The position numbers and the translations under genes were made by a program. DNA of 64,000 nt from Stratiolaelaps scimitus (Eukaryota > Arthropoda > Arachnida > Mesostigmata > Laelapidae): positions 2,774,501 to 2,838,500 of the forward strand of contig JABWDB010000019.1 of assembly GCA_019614645.1 (NCBI GenBank), written 5' to 3'. The notes beneath the pieces were generated by a model. It searched no databases. It worked only from the letters and a program-made list of their open reading frames with translations, and was not told the origin of the DNA. Shown in pieces: positions 13,771 through 26,244 of this stretch. Numbering within the stretch: the stretch's first letter is position 1; each line of letters opens with the position of its first letter.

Positions 13771-16700
13771 TATTTATGTCTGCATCCAGAATCACTAGTA
13801 GATAACGATAATTCAAATCGATCAACGCCCCATGGTGATGTTCAGCACGCTTTCAATAACTCAACCAAACATATCACACGTACGTAAATAGAAGCCATAT
13901 TATTCACTGCAATCATAGTATTCGTGTGTGATAGTGAGCTGGCTGAGTTTGCCATTAAATATTTCGAGAGTTAACGTCTAATTAAACTCTCTCAGTAACA
14001 AAACGCGTTCGTTGTTTCGTACGAAGGCCTCACGATTGTATTACAATAATTCTCTTTCCCCAATCCGACTGTCATAGATGTCATCACCCACCAATCACTT
14101 ATAGAAAAGAAAGAAGAAAAAAATATACATATATATGTGTATATATATATATATAATCTATCATTTCGAAATCGTCAAGGAATCAACGTAACGTATGTCA
14201 ATTTGCTACACTTTGTCTTCTATTGGTTTTCCCATTCGAACTTCACTCCATCATAGCCAGAAAACATTACAACATTCTTCGGTAGATTCATTCATCGGTG
14301 AAAGCTTCAACATGAATGAAAGAGCACGTGGTGCTCGACGCCCGTAAGCAACAATTGTTCTCAGCCACCCGATCAATACCAACCCTCGATGGACGACTGT
14401 TTAGCTCTCTCTCTCTCTCTTTCTCGCTCGATCAGGAGGGGGCGAGGTACCATTTCATCTTTGCTTTGTAGCAGCCAACATCCGGACCTCTCGTCTGTGT
14501 GAACATATACGACACTCGACACATAATGCTGATCGGCAACTTTCAGTGATGCAAGCGCCCCCACAGTGGTAACTTGGATCCAACAATTTCTGTAGCGAAT
14601 GTACAATGCATGACCGACAGGCTGTCCCCCCTATGGTTCTTAGCTGATGCCCAGCCGACGTAATTGTGCGTTCTTCGAAACGTCTGTCACCGAAACCCAT
14701 CTTCTGTTCACCTATTATACCAGCCATGTCATGACAACCTCGATGACAGCCGCCGCCTCTTGTTCCCTATCGTGAACTTACCTTAGCCAGCGTATCAGCA
14801 CCGTCAGATAGAGGTTTCATCACCCGTTCATTTTCAGCCATCCCTCACGTCTTGGGCCAGGCAGTGATGTAATTCTTCAATTCTTCATCAACTTTCTCTC
14901 TCTCTCTCTCTCTCTCTCGGCTTTACCCGTCTTCTCCCGTGATCTCTTGTACCGGTCCCTTTCATCGGGTCGCTACGCGGCGATCCACCCGAGCGGAGAA
15001 CAACTGCGTAAAGCCGTCACGCCGTGTGGCATCGATTCGTCGTAAGTCGTTAATGCGAGCTGACAATCAGAGGGGACGCTCTGATACACCACGAATGTAT
15101 CATGTATAATTGTATGGCGTCAAAGCATGTTTCTGCTTTCTCTGACCTCCGTCCTTCCCTGGCCTTTCAATTCCCACCAGATTCTCTAGCGCGCTCGTAT
15201 TCTTGCATCCAATTCGATTATCGCCGTCTCGCTCGATGGATGATTTGTTCGTCGGGCCGGAAAACGCATGACATTTGTGTGTGATCTGAACCTGACGGAA
15301 CGCCCAGCGACTCGATGAGCGCAAGGAGTCCGCTAGCTATGATATCATCGAAGCGACTGGCGCTGAACGGAGCACAGATCGCGCGGTGAGGTCAAGCAGG
15401 AAAATTGAACGGTAGCAGAAATGAACGGCAAGAGCTAAAACTGTATTAATTGTCTCGTTTATTGTGAGAAAAACATATGACGAAGCATATGACGAACAAG
15501 AGGGATATTATGACGCTCGCAATGGTGTAATTAGAATAATAAGGAGATAAAATTAAGGTGATCAATATTTGTTTGGAAGTCACAATTTACCTTGAATGAG
15601 CCAGTTGAGATGATGGGTAATTGGCATATGTATTAGTGAAGTAAAGCTTTGCTGTGAAGACACTAAACCTCTCGAAGTCGCTGCCTCGACAACTGCTTCT
15701 TATATAGTAAGTGGGAATATTTGTAAGTTATCAAAACGGTAGTGCTTAAGCGTGCGCGTCTATATTTTGCATATAATTAGAATTATGTCTCGAGTGCTAA
15801 CGTGCTTGTTAGGTATAAGCGGCATATGCGGTATTCGACATCCGGTAGAATAATGGCTCATTTTGTTAACACCAAAAGTCGCCTGACATTTAGCAACTCG
15901 TAGTGTACTTGTCCACCAAACAATTGTTCCATGTTGTGCAGGTACTAACAGGCTAAACTTGGAAATAGATTCTAGATAGGTTCCGAACCAGCTGTCAACC
16001 CAACAAGTCTCTCCGCTCTGTGTTAACTCTACTTGTGTACTGGTTTAGCTAGTTTTTACCTCAGTGTGAGCACACCTTGTCAATCACGCCGCACTAATGT
16101 AGGCGAATAGCTCGCGTACCGGATATGTTTCCGCTATTTGTGGCGTTTACCCTCAATAGCAATGAGTGCAGGTATGGGTAGGATAACTAACAGGCATACC
16201 CTATGTCACGTGCCCGTTGGGTCACTGCCAACAGTTGAGAGTCAACTAGCACAAATTGTCGAAACCATTTTAGGTCGAGTCTAGGCAGAACGACGACGTG
16301 CGAACCGACCATTTTTCTTTCGTTGTTGTTGTTACTGAAGAAAGAGGAACTACTGCCGATTGATTACAGTGCGTTCCTTATGTAGCATGGGTTTAGTTAA
16401 CAGGTATTCTATTGTAGAATCTCAACGGGGTTTTTTGAACCGCCCATTGAAATGGTAATGCTCACTCACTAAAACGAGGGTGGCAACCAGAAAAAAACTG
16501 AATCAGTCGCACACGGAAAATTCGAAAGAACCCTGAAAAACACGATGCGAAATCAAATCAGATTAAGAAAATGGTCCCCTATAGTGACTGTGATATGTTT
16601 CATGTTGCCGTGTTACCATAACTAACTCCGTTGACTACCCCAATTACCTACGATGGTATTAGCAAAAAATATGGTATTTACAAGCGGCTCCGCTGGGAAC

Positions 16701-17335
16701 GGTGTGTCTGTGACGACAGCTATAGTCGACGTTTTAAGTGAGCAATAGCGAGTGATAAACACTCGGTTATATGCCCAGAAGACCGCTTGTATAATAATAA
16801 TAATAATAATACATTTTAAAGATTTACTTTACGGTATTTATCAGTATCATGACAAGGAAATTTCCGGTGGAAAATCCACGCCTACCGGATGCCAGGGCAG
16901 CATGTGAACCGAGTCAACCTAGGTCCACCCCCTCGCTTTGGAACCTCAATTATCTGCACCCGAATAATTACGAGTAAACTAACTTTAGGCCGTGCGAATC
17001 CGACAGGCGAATGTGTGGGATCAATTGCCCAACGGATCCTATGAAACATCTGAAATATATATGTGTGTTGATCTGATAGTTGGTCAAAAATCTTTTCAAA
17101 GGAAGAAAAGATGGAAATTGCTGGACTATTTTACCGTCATAAAAAAATTGTGACAGATCACGATCTGTTCGAGGCGTAACGTATACCCTAACATAACATA
17201 TATGGATATAGTGCCCTGTCGAGAAGTTGCATGTAGGTGTTGATGCCTGAATAAGCGTGGGAGTGAAATCGAACTGTGATTGTCTCCCTAGGAGCGCATG
17301 ACCAAATTAACAACAAAGAAGGTTGACAGCATGCA

Positions 17336-17386
17336 ATATATATATATATATATTAAAAAAAGAAAAAAATATATATATATATATAT
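17336..17386. repeat. Two TA runs separated by an A-rich spacer
   Basis: Two alternating A/T tracts flank a spacer of about 16 bp made of A runs with single G interruptions. TA tracts are self-complementary, so the whole could extrude as a hairpin. Confidence 0.85.
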
Positions 17387-17908
17387 GGATAGACAACACC
17401 GAATATGCCATTTTAGGTGTCCGAGAGCAGCGTGACGCCACAAGTTCACAAAACAACCCTAATTACATTTTGACTCTGAGCAATACAGTTCAAAAATAGG
17501 CGAGCAATGATTGTGGTGGCGCGCAGTGGTGACAGATGTTTGCAATGTTTCGCTTCTCTGTAACGTTCTACCGACCCGCTGAGAGGGTCTGTTCTGGTTT
17601 GACGCTGCAATTACGTCTGGGTCAGGATCTGTATACACTGTGTCAGAAAATACTTCTAGATCACTCACTCAGATACGATCGTTGGATTTTCGAGAGCAGA
17701 AACGTGGTGTGATAGGCCTCGACCCAGTCTCGCAGATGCTGTCGTGTGTTGGTAGAATTGCGTGAAACGATTATGTTAGTTACTGTTTCGAGTGGAACTT
17801 AAAACGTTCAAGGATTAAAACGAGCTACGGTAGTGTGGTAGTGTGGTTGAAGATCACGCTTGGGATTCGCTGGTTCCATGGTGTGTGCCGTAGAGGACAT
17901 AGTGAAAT

Positions 17909-17930
17909 ATATATTATTTAAATAATATAT
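17909..17930. repeat. 22-bp perfect palindrome
   Basis: Eleven bases ending in TTATTT are followed directly by their exact reverse complement, with no spacer. The element is wholly A/T. It lies in non-coding sequence just before a run of GAC triplets. Confidence 0.9.
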
Positions 17931-20639
17931 CAACGACGACGACGAATTAGCATTAAACTCGAACATGTGGAAGCTGAAGCACATCGATCGGCATTGGCCA
18001 AAGGAATACCTTTGGATGTGGGCCTGCACACGGTAAGATGTGAGGATAGCGAATAAGGGTAGGCGTGTGGCCTGTCCTTGTGGTCGGCCTGTCGATACCA
18101 GCTGGATATTAGTTTGTAGAAGGCTAAAATCTCAGGCTGGACGTGAACGGACACAGGTGGAGGTTTGGAAAGGTTTAGCTGTACCGACGTGTCTACTCCG
18201 AATGCAAGGCGCACACGAATGCACCACGCCCCAAAAAGTTGGCCCATCGCTCTGCAGCGGTGTATAATGAACTAAATGCATTTTGAGTCGGGCAAAGGAT
18301 GTGCGCCGTACGCAATTTAGTAGTTGCGATAGCCCATAGAAAATAATGGAACTGCTATAAATAAGCGCCTGGCTCGTGCGGCATTGGCAACCGTACATGA
18401 GCTGCTTGTTAATCAGTTTGCCTCGGACCAAGTCAACAGGGTCAGTTTGGTGTCAGATCAACAGGGTGCCGATTGTAATAACCAAACGAAGTGCGAAATT
18501 CATTTAATTTATTATATGTATATACATATATAAAAAAAAATTATTTTTTTTATGTATATTTTTATACGTTCGACATATATCGCCTCCATGTGGCCCTATA
18601 GATGGCTGTATCAGTTTGATGGCTCTCCACTTGTCATCGCGATCTGGTTGTCGAATTCACTACGACGGTGAACGCTTCCACATGCAGTTCGGGGTGCATC
18701 GCTATGGAGTTGCCAGACTCATTAAGTATACACCTATTATACAATCCAACCGATTTAATCAGCTCACCCTCCACCCTCTCTCTCTCTCTCACATTCTGTC
18801 TGTATTTCTCTTTTCAACGCTGTTCACAAGTTCCCAGCTTATTATAATAGTAACAATGCTGATTGTTCGAATGTTGCTTTATCGATGCTGGGAACTATTT
18901 TATATGCATCTGTAATCCCTTCTCACTATTCCAGGAGATAAAAGAGATATCGAAGTCTTATCTGTAGTGTCTACTGTCACTCAGAGAGGAGCTATGTCTA
19001 CAATCACCAGTATTGTTGTTCTATGTATTCAACTAGCGCTAATACCGCTACTTGTCGATGACGTCGCCGTATCATGGACTTCCCTATTGTACACTCTTTG
19101 CGGATATTCTATATATATATATATATATATACATATTCAACTGCAAATCTTAACATAAGCCATATGAGTCATCTTCTTTCGGTTGCATATACGAAACGCC
19201 GATAGGTGAAAACTATCGGGTCTCCACTTCGCGCTGAGCTCAATTAATGACAAATATAAAAAAATATATATATATACATATATATAATAGTTGGTAATGT
19301 TTTTCTCTATATATCAAATATAGAACGATTTACCTAAGACTATGTAGAATGTCCTGCTACCACCTCTGTACATTGCTAATATAATAATTATTCACATAAG
19401 GCGTAGTCCGGGCGTTACAGTAGACAAACAGAGAGCATCGACAGTCCGCTGAATGATTGTTTTGTTAATGCAGGTGAATACCAGTCTCAGGTGCAATGTA
19501 ATCTGCTTGCTAACGCCTCTACCTTTATGTTGATATGGTTACGTCCCAATCAATTTCTTTTTTCACTATTACGCAATACATTATGGGCAAATTTTTCTAC
19601 TTCTTTTTAAACTGGCTTTCCCTCATTTAATTCCCTCTGAGTCATTTACCACGAATGAAAGTGTAAATGCCATGAAAGACTTTCTTCGAATATTCTGTTA
19701 AAGTGTACAGTAAATTGCGCCGAGAATAGTACACATTTATCCTTCGGCATACAACACGGCTCGTCAGCATACAACCAGACAAGCCTGCACAAGCAAAAAT
19801 ATGGGGTGTCGGATTAGAGACAAAATATGACGACCCGTGATGTGCAGAGATTTATGTAGGGACACTCGAGGGACGACAACGATGGCTGGTTAACAGAGGT
19901 TTGCATCGAAATACTAATTCACGTGCGCGTTTTCACGTATACTAGTACATATTTATTCATCCATAGCACACGCTTTTTATTCATTACTGTTATACGATAT
20001 TTCACAACAGGCCTTCTTAGGTGAACGTGTCCGAATGAGATTGAATGCTTGCCACACAGCGTTCGGTAATTAAATACATTAAATTCTAGTGCGAAATGTG
20101 TTGAGATGCAATTCGACGACTTGTCGAATTAATAATAACATTACACAGTAGACTGATTGCTAACTGTGTTGCAGGCATCTCATCCAAATCTTCCTTCATT
20201 TCTTGTCTTATCATGGTTGGTGATGATCGTCAAAGAGACACAAAAACACTTTGCTTAGGTAATCATATGGCCGCTACTTCGCGTTTGTACATGAACAAAC
20301 ATTTGTAATACCTAGTAGCCTTTCATGGCACGGCGTGTTGTTTCGAAATCACTCCCCGATTATGATTTTAGGAGTGGATTCATTTAGAAGAAGATATGTT
20401 ACAGGATAGATATAAAAAAACAAAATACCTCCCCCGAGACAACTCATCCGGCAGCATCGATATGCGTTACCGATAGTTTCGCATAGTCTCGTTGCAGGCG
20501 CTATCCTCCTGTTCGATCACTAAACACTAGCCGCTCCGAGGAGTCTAGAGAGAGCCAAAAGAAGACACGGTGTACACGTACATTTTGTCCTGGGCCGCAT
20601 ACATTCAATCGAACGTCTTAAATGTTGCCGATCGAAATG

Positions 20640-21110
20640 CTCGACCCTCGCTTCGATTGTCTGCCCACTGCGGGAGCACAAGCAAGCAACACGCTCTGAC
20701 GGATCGATCGGCGACGACCCGACGAGTCAGTTCGTGAGTCAGTTTTCAAAGATGGGGTTCCTGTTGCTCGATGCCGTTTTCGGTGTCGACGCCGTCAGCG
20801 CTCAGAGTGACGTTCGATAATGGCGACTATTTTCTGTCTGTTCAAGTCGAAGCATTCTCGTTATAAAAAGAAAAACGTCCATGACATGAAGACAGGCAGC
20901 TGGCGATCGCGTCGATCGCGCGCGTCGAGAGCAGTGACAGGCGGTTATCCATTAATTGCTCATCGTGACTGTTGTTGTTCGTCACACGATCACGTGGTTA
21001 TCCGCAACGCGATTCCCCGTGAACGGGTTAGGATAGTTTTACGCAATCGATTTCAATACAATCATCCGCCAGCCACCATCGCACAGGTGATATCAATGAC
21101 AGGGTACTAA
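20640..21110 (+). promoter_or_regulatory. GC-rich island, possible internal promoter
   Basis: Base composition rises sharply compared with the flanks, with many CG dinucleotides. Two copies of TCAGTT, matching the arthropod initiator core TCAGT, lie at 20727 and 20739. The island ends about 280 bp before the acceptor of the first strong GPCR exon. A 96-codon frame starting at 20820 crosses it but has a basic, uninformative composition. It may be an alternative GPCR promoter and leader exon; no TATA box or clear donor fixes this. Confidence 0.2.
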
Positions 21111-21386
21111 TCCTGAGGCAGAGCTCAGGTCACCTACGCACTCTTTATTCGCCCGGCTGGCATAAAGCAAACAGGAGCGCTAACCGTTCGATCAAACCGC
21201 AATTCTCACAAAGAAAAAGAATCTATACAAGCGAAATCGTATTATGAGCACCCTTATCCATATATCCCTAGTTACCCGCTATCGAATGTCTTTTGTCATC
21301 CTCTACAGCCTATTGCTGTTATTCAAACATCTAATAATCATTGGCGCGAACATTTATCGTGTTTCTTTCTATCATACATATTTCAG

Positions 21387-22370
21387 TATCGAGCAAGACG
21401 CTGAGGCGGGCCATGTCGAAATATGGACGACGATCGCCAACTCGTACATCCAGCCGGTCCTATCGGCGTTCGGTATCGTCGGCAATGTGTTCATGCTCCT
21501 CACCATTCATTACGGGCACCTGAGCGACTCACCATACGTGTACCTTAAGTGCATCGCCCTCGGCGATCTGATCCTGCTGATTGTCATCTGTGGCCTGTCC
21601 GTGGCTCGTTGTGCCACGTGCCAATTTAGCCTACAGACGGCCTACTACCTCAAGTTATATGACAGGTTGGTTATTCATTTTGGGGCCAGTTATTACGTGA
21701 CGGGGTACGCGTTTGCAATCTCCCTCTACAAACGTGTAAAGGGGCGTTGGGAGCGTGACGCAACTTCGGGTAACTTTGCTCAACTTTTTCGACAAAAAAA
21801 AAATGGGGAACATTTTCAAGGAGGTTAGCAAATCATTCGAAATCGTTGATTGACATTGGTCAGTTGGCCATAGAATGGCGGGTAACTTGCGGGACACGCT
21901 GCATATATGGATACAATGAATAGTTCACAGTGTGCACTGTGCACACACGGCGAGCCTTTAAGGTAAATGTATACGGTACAACGTGGTATCTTGGCATTGA
22001 TCAATGTCTCTAGAGTCAAGATAGCGAAGACCGCCGCCGGAAAAAAAAGATATGGTATGCTGGCCCGAAGCCGTCACCAAGCGAGCTATTAAAAAGATAA
22101 AAATATCATGAAGAAGATGCTGTGTAGCACATTCAGATTCTCCGGCTTAGCTGACTATCTGAGCGTCGATAGCGTCCTTACAGACGAATCTGCTTCACAG
22201 AATCGTCTAAAAGATCTGTCTGGATATGAAGATGATGATGAGTCGACAGTATTGTATGAGTGATGCTGCTCTGCGATTAGTGCAAGTAAATATCCGCACC
22301 CTGAATGTGTTACCCAAAGCAAAGACTGTTCGACACCCCGCACATACATCAAGTATCACAACTATGAATA

Positions 22371-22409
<39 letters not shown>

Positions 22410-25400
22410 AGAAGATATTATGGTGGTATTATTTGCCTCATATTTGTCTCAAACACTTCATCTTCTGTTTAATGGGAACTGCGGTATCTTGGAGACGATA
22501 AGTAGATTTGTTGTGATCCATACGTGGATTGCCGTGGATTCTTGAACACTTCCCTCGAACATTGTACCGTTGCGTACTGCCAGCTCGTGCCTAATAAATT
22601 GTAGTAGCAATAATTCAGCTTTGTGCGGTGGAAGTAACTGGAGGGGTGAAAATGTCAACAGCCTTTCAAAAAGTTAGCCTCTTCAATTTTCACTAGTTGC
22701 GGACCAGCGAGCTCATCATTAGGTAGGAGACTTTTAACGCGCCAGAAGCAAGCGAAAGATAAGTGAACATCACTGTATCCTATGCATCCACGCAGGTATG
22801 TCTACTTGGTGTTGAGTAACCTGATGATTGGATGGCTCGTTCTTCTCACCCTCGTCATGACGATCGAACGGTAGGTCGATGTAGTGACTGCTATTATAGT
22901 GAACAATGCACTGAGACAGAGAGATTGTTTGATTAGGCTGATTCAATTAGGTCCTGAGTGTTTGGCTTAAAGGTAAAGCTTTTCTTGGTATATTAAAGGA
23001 GCTGTAATTTTTACAATGCCATGCGACACCATGTAGATCAGTTCACATACTCTGCTTATATAGGATATGATGTGAAATGGAACGACCTTTCCGAATGGCA
23101 ATGAGAACTCACCAGGTTTCGTTTAGATAACAATTAGCACTCGTATTATAGTTAGCATAACGTCAAGCCGGTCAAGGCACTGAGACCAAGAAGTTCATAC
23201 GTGTATCATTCTTATCATTATCCACTGACAAAAAACCCAACCCAGCAGTGACACTCGTTGCCACTCTCTTTGCTAAGATAGCCATCATCTCAGCGCCCAC
23301 CGTTCAGCCGCACACATTGACATGGTGGGGCAGGGTAGCAGCTCCGCTGCGAACGCGATTTCAAACAACAACCAAAACCTCCTCATTTCAATGTTCAGCA
23401 ATAATTAATCAATTGCATATGGATCCAGCTGTTCTTCCTGTAGGTTTAGTGCACACATAACACATAGCTCGCCATTGTGGACGTGCGATTTGCTGTGATG
23501 AGTAAACACGATTATTATTATTATTATCGCGCTATCTTATGTAATAGATACTTACTTGGTGCTCTATTGATTTATTTATGCTGTTGCTGCTGTTGTGCAC
23601 ATTAGCTAGGCTGCTGTTCTTATCGGTGTAGGGAGGCCCCGCTGTTTCGTTTGTAGCTCGACAAGGTGCAACGATGCATACTGCCCTGGCCTCGAAAATT
23701 CATATATCCTCTCATTGGCATTATTGCTCTAGCCTTGCTGTAGGTCGTGCTTCATACGAACCTCTATTAGATACATGGTATCGTTATTGTATTGTACTAC
23801 CACCCAGTGACGCAGCTCTCGACGTAAGTTTGAAAGCTGCACTATAAGCGATACCAACAGCGTTTCGGACAGTTTCGTAATAGGTCACGTGTGAATTATG
23901 TACACGAAAGTAATGCTGGTAATAACGGTGAGATCGTTCGAGGTTGCCACAGCAGCAGCAGCAACAGTAGAGCACGCAAACCGGAATCGACGTCAGAATC
24001 GGCCCGTGAAATGTATAACTGTCCCAAATGTTCTCTTTCATGGCTTGTTCCTTTTTTGTTACGCTTTTCGTGGCGATCTTCATCGATAGATTCGTGTATG
24101 TCCGGTGGCCAATGAAAACCCAGAGCTGGTGCACGCGAGAACGTGCTAGAAAGGCGTGCATTATCCTGTTCTTAATCGCGTGCACCTCACAACCGCTGCG
24201 CATGTTCGAGCACGAGGTAAAGTTTGCCACGCTGAAGCTGCCCCCAGTGGGCACGTCATTGAAGAAAGCCCCAGACTTCAATTGCACGTACAAGGTCCAA
24301 GAGGTAAGCTGCTATTCAGGGCAACATTCATGAAGACCACTGCGTTAAAAGCAAAGCTACAGTTTATAGTAATTATCATCGTCATCATCGTCATCGTCAT
24401 TGTTATTATCAATAACACCTCTCATATTCTATTAATGTTGATTTTCTTCGTGAGGGCGTGATGCTGCCCTTTCCGACTACGTTTTCCCGATCTAATTATT
24501 TGTGTTCCCTCAGTTCAGCCTGCTTTCATTGACTATTCTCAATTGATATGCTTATCTTATCTTGTATTCGTCCTCTTGCAGAGCATATTCCGCTGCTATA
24601 GCGAAAATATTCCCGTGACGAGGCAACTCAATTCGCCCGAACCCTGTCCCTGGCGGCCGCGAAACATTAGTGACATCGATGCAAAGACCGGTCTGGCCAA
24701 AGTGCCTGAGACAGCGGATCGTATGCTGTCCATTCAATGTCTCCACACGTTCTGCCGGCTGCCGCTGATAATCCACGATGTGTTTTGGACGGCTGAGCCG
24801 GATATCGAACGAATGAGGGTTATGAAACTTGAAGACGCTGATAACAATGTAACAATTGTGGCAATGGTGCGTAGATGGCCGTTCATTCACACAGGTTCCT
24901 GAGTCCGGCGCACAATTTCAGCCTGAACGAGTTTGGCCCATTGATTTTGCTGCAATTAAAATATAGGGCCATGCGCTGTTCGAAAATCGCTATCGGAATC
25001 AGTTACGGCTGATTCAACTGTTAAGTGTTATTAGGTGTTTGGCAGGATTTGCCACTGTGGGCAGTGCTTCAACTGGCTGAGTCAGAGGGCTACTGTTGGG
25101 CTTAACCAATAGAAGAATGATAATGAAATATTAATAGTAATAATATTAAACTAAATTGAAAAATCTGCAAGTACGAGACCCTATTCATTAATTCGCATTC
25201 GAGCTTTTCCAATTGAGAATCATTGCGCAGTCTTCTCCTAACACGGCCTAGTTATCGTCTAAGTCCAGATATTGTCAGTGATGACAGATCAGACACAAAG
25301 AATCATCACAAATCTGGTCTGACTCATTCGAACAACCCAACGAAACGAGGAGACGTGTGATCCGGTTATAAACCGAGTTGATATCGGACGATAGGGTTGT

Positions 25401-26213
25401 AAAAAAAAGGCTGATTTGAGTTACTATCCTGACCCTGCCATGTGAGGGAACGAGATGTGCTTATATAGATCCCGTTCCTATATGTCTAGTCTGCGTGGAG
25501 CAGCGAACATGTTTGAGCGAAATTGACATGTAACAATGACTACCTGGCCAGTAACCAAACAATTAGATGGCTTAAAGCGCATTCACTATTTTGTACATGT
25601 TTAGCCGTGAAACGAAATGAACGTGCTTGCGCAAGCATAAGCATAGCAGTGTGATACAACGAGGCAGAGATTTACGGACCATTTAATTCTCGCATAAAAT
25701 TTCTAGTCCAGCGAGATATTGTCGCCCACATTCTACTAAGCCGACACGGGCCTTTAAACGCTAACGGTGTGCCCCCCGCTGGGTTCGTTGAAGCAACGAA
25801 ACTCCAATTTGGAGCCGCGGCAGAATTGAACTCTGTAGTGGGGGCAAGCAATGCTGCCGCGAAAACTAGACCAAGAACTACTATAATGTTAGCCGATCTT
25901 AAATATTCTTGGGGACTAAAGCCAATTAAGGGTTCGTCACGGGCGCTGAGCGCCTTCGAGGTCAGCCAAAACCAAAACGAAAGAAACAAACACACACACA
26001 CACACACACACACCCATAAACAAACTCATGTTTATATGTGTTACATCGTTAAAATTATTGGGAGATGCCGGTCATCCTATTCGATTTGAGAATAGTTCTA
26101 CCTAGCCTTTATCTAGCACCGAAAAAATTCTATGGTTTTCGCAAGGTAACACTCGACGATTCGAGTCAGCCAAGTCAAGTACTACATACATGTGGAGCCA
26201 AAGCATTGCAGCA

Positions 26214-26244
<31 letters not shown>

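Larger units (their letters stand above)
6038..20639 (+). other. Putative GPCR intron 1, first and larger part
   Basis: This stretch of about 14.6 kb has no exon I can support. It holds many TA microsatellites, a 43-bp tandem repeat at 13671, CT-rich runs near 14404-14420 and 14894-14918, and TAA runs near 16793-16811. A GC-richer patch lies at about 6840-7480, containing CAG and GCC runs that create several long but unconvincing overlapping frames. Whether it is truly one intron depends on the exon at 5999 belonging to the GPCR. Confidence 0.4.

Noticed and set aside
23784..24293. 169-codon - strand open frame
   Set aside because: It is the mirror of the GPCR exon at 24090-24303, and its composition (a Cys run from the CAG triplets) is not protein-like. 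The + strand exon has correct splice sites and a family motif.
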